Positions 26,146-33,925 of a DNA stretch of 43,032 bases are shown in pieces. Positions within the stretch are counted from its first letter, which is position 1. Each line of letters opens with the position of its first letter. The stretch is from positions 1-43,032 of IMG/VR virus record IMGVR_UViG_3300033998_000099; one strand, written 5' to 3'. This DNA comes from a virus. The translations under genes and the position numbers were made by a program. The notes under the pieces are model-generated. The model searched no databases, had not been told where the DNA came from, and worked only from the letters and a program-made list of their open reading frames with translations.

Positions 26146-26756
26146 ACAGTCACCTCCTGAGTTAATTTTTCTTGGAAAAGTTTACCTAGTAACGCTGTTT
26201 CTTCATGATTTAAAAGTGCATCTAACATAAGTCCTGCTATTTCTTGCAGCTCTGGTTGAGCGTGTTTATCAAGTCGTACTTCTAAAAAATGGTAAAGAGA
26301 TCGTGCGTTGAATGAAATATACAACTTGGTCGTTGTCGCCATTGGTAAAACATAACGTGCTAATTCTTGCGGATATTTCTTAGAAAGCATATGGTATAGA
26401 TCTCGTGCCTGAGCAAAAAATTCTTCAATATCTTCCCACTCAGGAGCATCAGGCGGTAAGAATGAATAGAATTGCATAGTATCTAACACAACATAACGCA
26501 AAGAACGTTCAACCTTGGATATACCTATTCTATGTCGAGTAATTTGCCTTGAAGCCACCAACGAACATTCTACGTAAAAGACCATTTCTAAGAATTCGAA
26601 CGGTTCCCAATGTCCCCACTCAAACAATTTCTTTAATAATTTTGCATCCTCTTCAACAATGTCTTCTTCCTTTACACCCCTACTCATTCTCGCATAACGC
26701 GCAATGTCTTCTGAGCGACCGCCTACATATACCAATTCCACTACTGGCTTAACCAT
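26142..26756 (-). CDS. thyX: Flavin-dependent thymidylate synthase ThyX
   Basis: 204 aa, FAD-dependent conversion of dUMP to dTMP using methylenetetrahydrofolate and NADPH. The signature lies at residues 70-88: RQITRHRIGISKVERSLRYV, with RHR at 74-76 and the nucleophile-region serine at 85. The usual spacing is RHR-x7-S; here it is x8. Other family traits: LFEWGHWEPFEF (usual GH.s..Eh) and a C-terminal ARSLYHFLEVRLDKHAQPEL, matching the R-x-F-x-x-x-R-x-x-x-x-A-Q-x-E-I dUMP-binding end. ATG at 26756 follows GGAGGGGTT. Works with the reductase downstream. Confidence 0.95.
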   Translation of the reverse strand: MVKPVVELVYVGGRSEDIARYARMSRGVKEEDIVEEDAKLLKKLFEWGHWEPFEFLEMVFYVECSLVASRQITRHRIGISKVERSLRYVVLDTMQFYSFLPPDAPEWEDIEEFFAQARDLYHMLSKKYPQELARYVLPMATTTKLYISFNARSLYHFLEVRLDKHAQPELQEIAGLMLDALLNHEETALLGKLFQEKLTQEVTV

Positions 26757-27529
26757 TTTAACCCCTCCTCATAGTATGGATTTGTAATAGTGTTAGTTTC
26801 AAAATCAAAATCATTTCCCCTAAGTATGTACGCACACAGTAAGTTTTGATAAAACTTTTTAGTAGATAAGCCATGAATTAGATATTGCTTATGCAATTCC
26901 TCAATCCAAAACTCCGTGTCCGTAAACGGGTGCTCACCGCCTTTCCAAACCTGTTCAAGTAATTTATTTGCGCGCTTTGGTCCAACTTGTGGAATCCCAT
27001 AAAAACCATCTGTCGAATCCCCTGTTAACACCTGCGTATAGAATGCGCGATATGCTTCTTCAGGTTCTACCACAAAGAATGTGTCCTTCTTCCAATTAAA
27101 GTGGTAGCCAGGTAATTGTAAGAGATCTTTATCTATAGAACAAATTACATTCTTGTAAGTTGAATCTGAAGATAACAAACCAATTAAATCATCAGCTTCC
27201 AGCATGTCATGAGACATAACTTCAAATTCGTTTTGATTATGCAAAAACTCATAAGTATAATCTAAGCCAGCAGGTGGTGGAGTTTTCTTACGGTTCGCTT
27301 TATACTCAGGGAAAATCTTTTTGCGAAAATTATCTTTACCTGAAAGAACAATTATCGCGTTGTGAGCAAACAGCCTATTTTTAATTGCGTTAATCAAATC
27401 TGTAATATAGCTTTCTATGTATTTCTCATTTACCATAGGTTTATCTATAAACCCCATTGGCTCTAATGTTCCTGAATATGCGGCTCTGTACACCAGGATA
27501 TCCCCATCAATTAGTAACCTTAGTTTCAT
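26741..27529 (-). CDS. 5'-3' exonuclease (T7 gp6-like / PIN-FEN family)
   Basis: 262 aa. ATG at 27529 after GGAGGGTTGAAG. N-terminal LLIDGDILVYRAAYS, then IFPEYKANRKKTPPP, the metal-binding EADDLIGLL, VICSIDKDLLQLPG and the helix-3-turn-helix LTGDSTDGFYGIPQVGPKRA: all are motifs of the PolA-N/flap nuclease family. In T7, gp6 degrades host DNA and removes RNA primers. It overlaps thyX by 16 bases and the small upstream gene by 23. Confidence 0.93.
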   Translation of the reverse strand: MKLRLLIDGDILVYRAAYSGTLEPMGFIDKPMVNEKYIESYITDLINAIKNRLFAHNAIIVLSGKDNFRKKIFPEYKANRKKTPPPAGLDYTYEFLHNQNEFEVMSHDMLEADDLIGLLSSDSTYKNVICSIDKDLLQLPGYHFNWKKDTFFVVEPEEAYRAFYTQVLTGDSTDGFYGIPQVGPKRANKLLEQVWKGGEHPFTDTEFWIEELHKQYLIHGLSTKKFYQNLLCAYILRGNDFDFETNTITNPYYEEGLKWLSQ

Positions 27530-27734
27530 CTTCAACCCTCCTCGCTAGGTTCTCTATTGCGTAAATCACAAGCCGCAACCATACTCCGAACGCAAGTTCT
27601 AAATCATCTTCATGAATTGTTTCCTGAAGCATATGATATAAGTCATATATCCCTGTTGTTTCTAAATTATGTTCATGAAATTTTTGAATTAAATCAACAG
27701 CAGTGTCTAAAAGGAAATCATAAATCTCTTGCAT
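27507..27734 (-). CDS. Small unknown protein between polymerase and exonuclease
   Basis: 75 aa, ATG at 27734 behind GGGAGGTGTGATA. All-helical, acidic and hydrophobic (MQEIYDFLLDTAVDLIQKFH, then LELAFGVWLRLVIYAIENLA). No known motif. T7 genes 5.3-5.9 (including the RecBCD inhibitor 5.9) lie at the same place, but no similarity can be shown. Confidence 0.8.
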   Translation of the reverse strand: MQEIYDFLLDTAVDLIQKFHEHNLETTGIYDLYHMLQETIHEDDLELAFGVWLRLVIYAIENLARRVEDETKVTN

Positions 27735-27749
27735 TATCACACCTCCCGC

Positions 27750-29462
27750 TCAATGTGTTTCCGACCAATTGGAACCAATTTTATATTCCCCATCCAATTC
27801 AACCGACATCTTATAATAATCCGCGACATCTCTAATTGATTGAACCCCTAATTGCGCTACTTCCTCTGCAATTTCAGGTCTGACTTCTAACTGCCACTCA
27901 TCGTGCACGTTGTTCACGAATGCGAAGTCTTTGCCCCATTCATAGCCGTGTTCTAATAGCCTATCATAGAATATTACAAGTGCACGCTTCATGATAATCG
28001 CCCCTGCAGATTGAATCAAAAGATTTAAAGCCGCATGAGGTTTCCTAACCCTAAGCTTCCTACCATCAAGAGCTGTTACATAACCGCTTTGTGCTATCTT
28101 ATAAACCGTACGAGATAATTCTTTAAACCCTGCAATATTCTCCATGAACTGTTCTTTGAGTACTTTTCCTTCTTTTGCACCACCGCCTACAATACTACCT
28201 AATAACTTTTCGCCACCACCATACATCCAAGCGTAGATAAATCTTTTTGCTTGCTGTCTTGTGATACCTAAAATATCCGCGTGGTATTGGTGCATGTCTA
28301 TGCTCACTACCTTTTTCGCATAAGCACCTCGGTCCCACCGAGCTAGGTAGTGAGCGAGGATGCGAAGTTCTAGAGAACTGGCATCGATCCCTACTAAGAC
28401 CTTACCTTCAGGTGCGATGAATAAACTTCTAAGCTTCTCACCCCACTCGCCACGCGCTGGAACTTGTGCTAAGTTTGGAGCGAAGTGCACCATTCTATGA
28501 CTTACCGTGCCTAATGTTAATACACCGCCTCGAATCCTGCCGTCTGATTCAATATAGTTTAACCACGCATTCTTCGTACCTTTCAAGAAACCTAAAACTT
28601 TCTTTAAATACAAGTATTTAGCGACTAATTCAATTTCAGGATACTTTGGAACAAGCTCTTCAAGAACATCCCAACTTACTATTGGTTCGCCTATTTCCGT
28701 GAACTGCGTAGGCTTCCAACCTTTTGATAACAAATAGTGCTTAATATGCATATGCGAATTTGGATTAAATGGAACCATCTTCTTTCCCGAATGTTGTGGT
28801 GGAAACTCTGCTTGTATTTGAGCCCATAGTTTCCTTAATTCAGACTCGATTTCTTCAACATATTCTAAAGCTCGCACATGATCAAAAAGGAAACCATGAT
28901 CTTCTTGTTTGCCTATAATGTCCGCTACTTGGTGTTCCATATCCACCACGTGTTTAATCCTTGCAAGATAATCTTTGTAATTCATAATACGCTTCCATAA
29001 TTCAAAGGTAATTCGAACATCTTGCTGACAGTACTCGATCATTTCATCTGTAAGAGCATCCCACGCATTTTCTTTCTTACCATACTGCCCTTTCAAAATG
29101 CCCGTCCTATAACCAAAAGCTTCTAGAGATAAGCGCCCACAAAACTTAGTTGGTATGTGAATGCCTTTTGCAATTAATTGCATATCTAAAGCTTTCATAT
29201 CATTCCAAATTAATGGAGCTAATACCATCGTATCATAAACTTTCTTCGGCTGAAAATCAGGGTAATGCCGCTTTAACACAGGATAATCAAACTTGGCCGC
29301 ATTATGCCCAATGATAATTTCCCCATTTAACAGTTCAATTGCCTGATCCATTTTATCTTCAGTGAACGTGTACATTTCCCCTGTTTCTGTATCTATTGCA
29401 ACCAATACCCAAATATGATCAGGTCGGTGCAATCTATTAGTTTCAATGTCTATTACATACAT
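27750..29462 (-). CDS. Family A DNA polymerase (T7 gp5-like, without thioredoxin-binding segment)
   Basis: 570 aa replicative polymerase with proofreading. Exonuclease: VIDIETN (D5, E7), GHNAAKFDYPVL (D59), EYCQQDVRITFELW (D148). Polymerase: motif A LVGIDASSLELRILAHYL (D360), motif B RQQAKRFIYAWMYGGGEK (about 402-419), motif C NNVHDEWQLEV (D521). T7 gp5 has 704 residues. Here the thumb passes directly from KLWAQIQAEFPPQHSGKKMV to the conserved FNPNS, so the roughly 75-residue loop that binds host thioredoxin in T7 is absent. ATG at 29462 after GGAGGGGTGATAT. Confidence 0.97.
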   Translation of the reverse strand: MYVIDIETNRLHRPDHIWVLVAIDTETGEMYTFTEDKMDQAIELLNGEIIIGHNAAKFDYPVLKRHYPDFQPKKVYDTMVLAPLIWNDMKALDMQLIAKGIHIPTKFCGRLSLEAFGYRTGILKGQYGKKENAWDALTDEMIEYCQQDVRITFELWKRIMNYKDYLARIKHVVDMEHQVADIIGKQEDHGFLFDHVRALEYVEEIESELRKLWAQIQAEFPPQHSGKKMVPFNPNSHMHIKHYLLSKGWKPTQFTEIGEPIVSWDVLEELVPKYPEIELVAKYLYLKKVLGFLKGTKNAWLNYIESDGRIRGGVLTLGTVSHRMVHFAPNLAQVPARGEWGEKLRSLFIAPEGKVLVGIDASSLELRILAHYLARWDRGAYAKKVVSIDMHQYHADILGITRQQAKRFIYAWMYGGGEKLLGSIVGGGAKEGKVLKEQFMENIAGFKELSRTVYKIAQSGYVTALDGRKLRVRKPHAALNLLIQSAGAIIMKRALVIFYDRLLEHGYEWGKDFAFVNNVHDEWQLEVRPEIAEEVAQLGVQSIRDVADYYKMSVELDGEYKIGSNWSETH

Positions 29463-29465
29463 ATA

Positions 29466-29966
29466 TCACCCCTCCAATGTTTTTAGTAAATCTATAAGTT
29501 CATCAAGCTGTTCATAGAGCTCGACTAATGTTCCGTTGTTATCTACAATCCAGTCCCACTCAAACATGTCTACATATTTTTCAGATGGATCATTCTCGTG
29601 CTCTGGAGTATATCCTTCGCGCGAAGATCTGATTACTACATCTGCCTCAATCTTTACAGGAATAAATCCTGATCGTAATAATAACATATATTCGTTCGGA
29701 AAACGCACATCAGGTATAACCACATGATCATAAAATAACGCTTCACGCAACGCATATTTAGCCCAAACATCTGGATCTACAAGTCTTGTACCTTTGCCCA
29801 AATCAATAAGCTTCTGTCTATCTTTTTCATAAACCCCATAATATTTCTCTAAAATTTCATAAAGCGGTGTAGCTAGTGGTATTTTAGTAAAGCAATACCT
29901 TCTGACTAAATAATCCGCCGCCGTATCTTTCCCTGCTCTTTGTTTACCAAAAAACATAACCTTCAT
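29466..29966 (-). CDS. Deoxynucleoside monophosphate kinase
   Basis: 166 aa from ATG 29966 after GGAGGTGATTAC; the frame extends upstream to 29999 only across the preceding microprotein. P-loop GKQRAGKDTAADYL (about 7-20), then VIPDVRFPNEY and EHENDPSEKYVD, the family signature of phage dNMP kinases (T4 gene 1 type). It phosphorylates dNMPs, supplying dNTP synthesis and salvaging nucleotides from degraded host DNA. T7 itself lacks this enzyme in this position (it has gp1.7). Confidence 0.92.
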   Translation of the reverse strand: MKVMFFGKQRAGKDTAADYLVRRYCFTKIPLATPLYEILEKYYGVYEKDRQKLIDLGKGTRLVDPDVWAKYALREALFYDHVVIPDVRFPNEYMLLLRSGFIPVKIEADVVIRSSREGYTPEHENDPSEKYVDMFEWDWIVDNNGTLVELYEQLDELIDLLKTLEG

Positions 29967-29970
29967 GTAA

Positions 29971-30063
29971 TCACCTCCAAATTTGATAGTATTCTTCAAG
30001 CGCTATGTCAAAAGCTAAAATAGCCACTCCAGCACTAAAAAACATTAACACCCACCAAATCAT
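29971..30063 (-). CDS. 30-aa membrane microprotein
   Basis: ATG at 30063 behind AAGGAGGCGAGAAG, ending in a TGA that overlaps the ribosome site of the kinase gene. The product begins MIWWVLMFFSAGVAILAFDI, one membrane helix, and ends ALEEYYQIWR. It fills the only gap between helicase and kinase exactly, which supports reality. Function unknown; translation may couple to the kinase. Confidence 0.65.
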   Translation of the reverse strand: MIWWVLMFFSAGVAILAFDIALEEYYQIWR

Positions 30064-30075
30064 CTTCTCGCCTCC

Positions 30076-31695
30076 TTAAAAGCCGAAATCCTCTCCCGCT
30101 GCGGTTAAACGCCCTGTGGTTTCATCATAAATTAACAAGTCCGCTTCCCCGATATCCCCAAACAGACGGTTCTTCAAAACACGTATCTTTTTCAAATTCT
30201 TTTCTTCTGTCTCCAACGCAATAACATTATCAGCTAATTGTTTTAAAGCACCTGAACCGCGTAAATCATCAAGTACAATCCTTCTACCTTCTTCAGCGGT
30301 TGTTGAAGACTGGAACTTTCTTAAGTGTGAAATCACGACCATACCTACTCCAGTCTGTTCAACAAGTTGCCTTAGCCGTGTCATGATAATATCCAAAAGC
30401 TTACGTTCATCATGTGTCTCTAATCCTGAAACCACAATACTAATATGATCTAGAAAGATAAAATCTACTCCTAAGCCTAATGCCATGTATCGCAATGTAT
30501 TAAACAGTTTATCACTTTGTAAAGAACCGAAGTGGTCGTAGAATACAAACTTTTCTAAAATTGGTTTTGTTGATTCATATTGTTCTGGAGATAATTTATC
30601 AGGATTCATATATAATTCACCTAAAGGAATATTATTATGTAGCGCTATCACACCTAATGCACTCTTTCTTACACTTTCTTCTAAAGCTACAAACCCAACG
30701 CGAATATCTGGATAGGTTTTAGCTAAATGGTAAGCTAACTCTCTTGCCATTGTGGACTTCCCCACTCCCGTTCCTGCGGTGAGTAAGGTAAGCTCTCGCT
30801 TATGTAACCCGCGCATCATCGCGTTCAAAATTGGAAACGGAATATCATAGGGCTTGACATCAGGTTCTTGTACTAAGAAATCGTAATTTATTTCTGTTCC
30901 CAAGACTACGCCTTCAGGAGTATATGGCGTAGCTTGTCGAACCATGTTCTTTAAAGCTACAGGTCCTTCTGCTAGTAATACTTCGTTGGCATCTTTGTAC
31001 TTTCCGAAACTTACTGTGTACACTTTTCCAGGAGTAAGGATCTTTACAACTTCTGCCATCGCATGTTTGCCAGCGCTATCATTGTCAAAAGCTAGCACAA
31101 TCTTCGAAAATGACTCGATCCAATCTAAATGATCCTTAATTGAACGTGCAGCGCCGCCAGCACCATTTGGAATTGATACTACCGCCATGGACATGGAAGT
31201 GGCTTGTGCAATAGAAAGTGCATCAATCTCGCCCTCGGTAATTACTAGTGTTTTACCATTTCCGTTATTCCATAAATGTTGCCCAAAGAGCAGAAGTCCC
31301 TCTTTTGGATTACCTAGCCAATAAAATTTTTTATCTTGTGTTCTAATCTTTTGCGCTACTATAGCGCCATCAATGCCTACATAATTCGCTACATGCACTA
31401 ATTCCCCTTTATGACTGCCAACGCCGTACAAATACGCTGCTGCCACCTCTTTTGATACCCCTCTGGCAGGCAATTCTTTATATTCAAAATCGATCAGATC
31501 CCCAAGGGATACAGCACGTGTAGTCGCTGAACTTTTTATTTTTTCATCTCGTGTATGAAATTTGTAATCGCACCCAGGGGTAAAACATCTACCGTAAAGA
31601 GAGCCGTCTGGCAACTGCCAGACAGCCACATTATCCTGCGAACCGCACTTCGGACATGGTGCATGATACAAAAACTTCTTCTCCGTGGAAAACAC
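30076..31695 (-). CDS. Primase-helicase (T7 gp4-like)
   Basis: 539 aa (T7 gp4A 566). GTG at 31695 follows AGGTGGTGATAGC, 14 bases after the endonuclease stop; the frame also extends upstream inside that gene without a ribosome site. Zinc-binding primase domain with Cys 14, 17, 37 and 42 (CPKCG ... RCFTPGC); TOPRIM LVITEGEIDALSIAQ (about 148-162) and LAFDNDSAGKHA; helicase P-loop AGTGVGKST (about 305-313), Walker B FIFLDHISI (about 412-420), and a DDLRGSGALKQLADNV segment. Makes primers and unwinds the fork with the gp5-like polymerase. Confidence 0.95.
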   Translation of the reverse strand: MFSTEKKFLYHAPCPKCGSQDNVAVWQLPDGSLYGRCFTPGCDYKFHTRDEKIKSSATTRAVSLGDLIDFEYKELPARGVSKEVAAAYLYGVGSHKGELVHVANYVGIDGAIVAQKIRTQDKKFYWLGNPKEGLLLFGQHLWNNGNGKTLVITEGEIDALSIAQATSMSMAVVSIPNGAGGAARSIKDHLDWIESFSKIVLAFDNDSAGKHAMAEVVKILTPGKVYTVSFGKYKDANEVLLAEGPVALKNMVRQATPYTPEGVVLGTEINYDFLVQEPDVKPYDIPFPILNAMMRGLHKRELTLLTAGTGVGKSTMARELAYHLAKTYPDIRVGFVALEESVRKSALGVIALHNNIPLGELYMNPDKLSPEQYESTKPILEKFVFYDHFGSLQSDKLFNTLRYMALGLGVDFIFLDHISIVVSGLETHDERKLLDIIMTRLRQLVEQTGVGMVVISHLRKFQSSTTAEEGRRIVLDDLRGSGALKQLADNVIALETEEKNLKKIRVLKNRLFGDIGEADLLIYDETTGRLTAAGEDFGF

Positions 31696-31709
31696 GCTAT
31701 CACCACCTA

Positions 31710-32147
31710 TCATTTCTTTTGTTTCTCCCACCATTCTTTTGCTTCCATTAACCACTCCTTCGGTATTCGCCCTTCTGCCCATTTAAAACCTTGCTTCGTT
31801 GCCCAGTCGCCATACGTAGTTTTTGAACCCTTATAAATCAGCAGAGAAGCGTTCTGGAAAACAATTCTTAATTCTTTATTAATGCTTTCCTTAATCCATA
31901 TTAGCTTTTTCCTTTCTTCTTTGGTTAGATAACCCTTCGCTTCAATAAGGAAGGGACCTAGGTCAAAGTCTATTAGGTATTTTCTCTTCTGCGCAGGTTG
32001 GATATATTCTAACCGCTCTGTCTCATACTTGACAGGAATCCCCAGCTGAGCTATCTGCTCAGCCAGGGACTCTTCAAATTGGCTCTTAGGCTTACCCAGG
32101 ATTTGCTTCTTGTAGTTCTTTTTCCGTTTATGCCATTTTGAATACAC
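31710..32147 (-). CDS. Endonuclease I / Holliday junction resolvase (T7 gp3-like)
   Basis: 145 aa (T7 gp3 149). Catalytic residues align with T7 E20, D55, E65, K67: here E25 (SQFEESLAEQ), D60 (YLIDFDL), E69 and K71 (FLIEAKGYL). Also shared: ELRIVFQNASLLIYKGS and TTYGDWATKQGFKWAEGRIP. It resolves branched DNA before packaging and helps break down host DNA. GTG at 32147 follows AAGGAGTTGATAAC. It lies between the SSB and helicase genes as in T7. Confidence 0.95.
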   Translation of the reverse strand: MYSKWHKRKKNYKKQILGKPKSQFEESLAEQIAQLGIPVKYETERLEYIQPAQKRKYLIDFDLGPFLIEAKGYLTKEERKKLIWIKESINKELRIVFQNASLLIYKGSKTTYGDWATKQGFKWAEGRIPKEWLMEAKEWWEKQKK

Positions 32148-32164
32148 GTTATCAACTCCTTATT

Positions 32165-32737
32165 TTAGAATGGAACAGTGTCATCATCTTCCTGAGTAAC
32201 TACATCAGCAGTAAAACCGCTGTCAATTGGCTCGAAGACGTTTGTTAGATCTGACTTGCGTTCAGCCAGTTCCACAATTTGCACAGCTTTTAAGTAGGAA
32301 CTAACACCATAGTTAAGACCACTCAAATAAGGAGTTAATTTCACATAAAGTCTAAGCTTACTACCGTTTGGAACATAAGGGACATCTACGAGTTGCCTAT
32401 TTAAAGCATCGGCGACTAAAGGAACGTATTGGCTCTTAGCTCTGAACTGTAGATACCCTGTTTCTTCATCATCGATAATCTCAGGAGTAATCAAAGGGAA
32501 GTGCTGTAATCTCGCTTGCTTAGCTTTAGGCACTCCTTTAAGTATTTGTGCAATCATCTCTTGTTCAAGTTGTTCGATTTCATCGATAAACTTTGCGTGT
32601 TCATCATTTTCGGGATCCAGAACTAAGACCACTTGGTATTTGCCCCATTTCGGATCTGGTTCTTTAAGTGCTACAAACTTTGCGGGAGCAATCGGTGTAA
32701 GCTTATAAACTTCTTCTACTTTTTTCTTGCCAGCCAC
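32165..32737 (-). CDS. Single-stranded DNA-binding protein (T7 gp2.5-like)
   Basis: 190 aa (T7 gp2.5 232), GTG start at 32737 after AGGAGGACTGATAGC. An OB-fold type domain with KWGKYQVVLVLDPEND and KLRLYVKLTPYLSGLNYGVS, and the typical acidic tail ending in phenylalanine (QEDDDTVPF), which in gp2.5 contacts the polymerase and helicase. Placed just before endonuclease I, the T7 order. The last residue F is essential in T7 and is present here. Confidence 0.9.
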   Translation of the reverse strand: MAGKKKVEEVYKLTPIAPAKFVALKEPDPKWGKYQVVLVLDPENDEHAKFIDEIEQLEQEMIAQILKGVPKAKQARLQHFPLITPEIIDDEETGYLQFRAKSQYVPLVADALNRQLVDVPYVPNGSKLRLYVKLTPYLSGLNYGVSSYLKAVQIVELAERKSDLTNVFEPIDSGFTADVVTQEDDDTVPF

Positions 32738-32741
32738 GCTA

Positions 32742-33116
32742 TCAGTCCTCCTTTTTCTCCTTTAAGTTTATCACGTAATACCACCCATGGTTTGGAATAT
32801 AAACAACTGAAACTTTGTAATGCAAAAGGAACCCATCCAAGTTAGCACCATAAGCTATAGAGCTTAATATATAAGCTGCGCTTGCATTTGGATCTTCTAG
32901 CTTTTCTATAACATCGTAAAATTGGGTGGCGCATGTAGCGAAAAAGTCTTCACGGTCTTTCTCATGCTCTTCTTTGTCAGTAATCAATACATGCTCATGT
33001 GTTTCTAAAACCTCTTTACCTTCTTCCTCAGTTAATTCTAGGTAATCCCCACTCCAGCCTAAAAACTGCGAGTAAGGATATAAATCAAATTCATCATATG
33101 CATTCTTCCTCATCAT
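32742..33116 (-). CDS. Tandem paralog 3 (unknown family)
   Basis: 124 aa, acidic and aromatic; ATG at 33116 (or 33113) behind AAGGAGATAAAAGCG. Shares with its two upstream neighbours an N-terminal RKNAYDEF, a W.GDYLELTEEE segment, an ITDK turn, a DREDFFATCATQFYDVIEKL helix, and a C-terminal VVYIPNHGWYYVINL strand. Overlaps the upstream gene by 23 bases. No known fold or motif recognised. Located between RNA polymerase and SSB, where T7 has host-interaction genes such as gp2. Confidence 0.85.
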   Translation of the reverse strand: MMRKNAYDEFDLYPYSQFLGWSGDYLELTEEEGKEVLETHEHVLITDKEEHEKDREDFFATCATQFYDVIEKLEDPNASAAYILSSIAYGANLDGFLLHYKVSVVYIPNHGWYYVINLKEKKED

Positions 33117-33531
33117 CGCTTTTATCTCCTTCCATGCTTTTTACTCTGCTAGCAAAATACCAGCCCTCACAAGGAATATAAATAATATCTGCTGAAGCAA
33201 CTTCTAAAAGCCTATCAATAATAGGTTTACTTCCTTCCAATGCTTCAGTTAGATACTCTAACAATGCTTGCGCGCCAAACTTCACACCAACGAAAAATAT
33301 ACTAGCAGCAAACATTGTGCCTAAGAAATCATCTTTGTTTAATGCGTAAAACGGTTTATCTGTAATTATCCATGAGTCATCGGTTACATAGTATTTTTCT
33401 GCTTCTTCTTTGTTAAGATGCACGTAATCACCACCCCAAACCATGTTAAGATCCACGTAATCACCACCCCAAACTATATAGTTGTTTTCATGTGTCCACC
33501 CAGTTTCTGCAAAAATGTTCTTTTTTACCAT
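33094..33531 (-). CDS. Tandem paralog 2 (unknown family, with internal duplication)
   Basis: 145 aa from ATG 33531 (ribosome site GGGGGAGTGAGT); a GTG two codons earlier is possible. Same plan as its neighbours: KKNIFAETGW, the unit VWGGDYVDLN repeated twice in tandem (33-bp direct repeat in DNA), IITDKP, LNKDDFLGTMFAASIFFV, then IIYIPCEGWYFASRV. The hydrophobic stretch after DDF is longer than in the others. C-terminus acidic (DKSDDEEECI). Function unknown. Confidence 0.87.
   Translation of the reverse strand: MVKKNIFAETGWTHENNYIVWGGDYVDLNMVWGGDYVHLNKEEAEKYYVTDDSWIITDKPFYALNKDDFLGTMFAASIFFVGVKFGAQALLEYLTEALEGSKPIIDRLLEVASADIIYIPCEGWYFASRVKSMEGDKSDDEEECI
33421..33486. repeat. 33-bp direct repeat inside tandem paralog 2
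   Basis: CACGTAATCACCACCCCAAA occurs at 33421 and again at 33454. It keeps frame and duplicates eleven residues (VWGGDYV[D/H]LN plus one). A recent in-frame slippage event. Confidence 0.9.
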
Positions 33532-33533
33532 AC

Positions 33534-33911
33534 TCACTCCCCCTTTACTTTTTCTGTAAAATTAATTACAAACCACCAGCTATCCTCTGCGTGTACCACC
33601 GCTATGTTATACATTTCCAAGATATCATCAATAGGATAAGTGTCGATTAGGCTTAGCATTGCAAAACTTATTAAATTTCCAACCGCCTCATCTCCTAAAT
33701 CCTCAAGGACCGTAAATAGCGCCCTAACCATAGTTCTAAAGAAATCATCACGCCCTAACTTATCTACTGGTAAAGGTGTAATTTGATAAGCCCCTTCTTT
33801 TTCAAGTATATTCCAAGCCTCATCCTCATCAAGCGAATAGTAATTTCCATCCCATTCAAAACCAAGAACTTCTTCCCATCCAAGTTCCTCATAAATGTTT
33901 TTCCTTTCCAC
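33534..33911 (-). CDS. Tandem paralog 1 (unknown family)
   Basis: 125 aa from GTG 33911, nine bases after AGGAGG; an ATG at 33929 lies inside the RNA polymerase end with no ribosome site of its own. ERKNIYEELGWEEVLGFEW then DGNYYSLDEDEAW, ITPLPVDKLGRDDFFRTMVRAL and IAVVHAEDSWWFVINF follow the pattern of the two genes downstream. First gene after the RNA polymerase, so likely read by both host and phage polymerase. Function unknown. Confidence 0.85.
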   Translation of the reverse strand: MERKNIYEELGWEEVLGFEWDGNYYSLDEDEAWNILEKEGAYQITPLPVDKLGRDDFFRTMVRALFTVLEDLGDEAVGNLISFAMLSLIDTYPIDDILEMYNIAVVHAEDSWWFVINFTEKVKGE

Positions 33912-33925
33912 TCTAATCAACCTCC

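Noticed and set aside
31696-31782. Upstream extension of the primase-helicase
   Set aside because: The extension lies inside the endonuclease gene; a GTG with a good ribosome site at 31695 fits the zinc-domain start.
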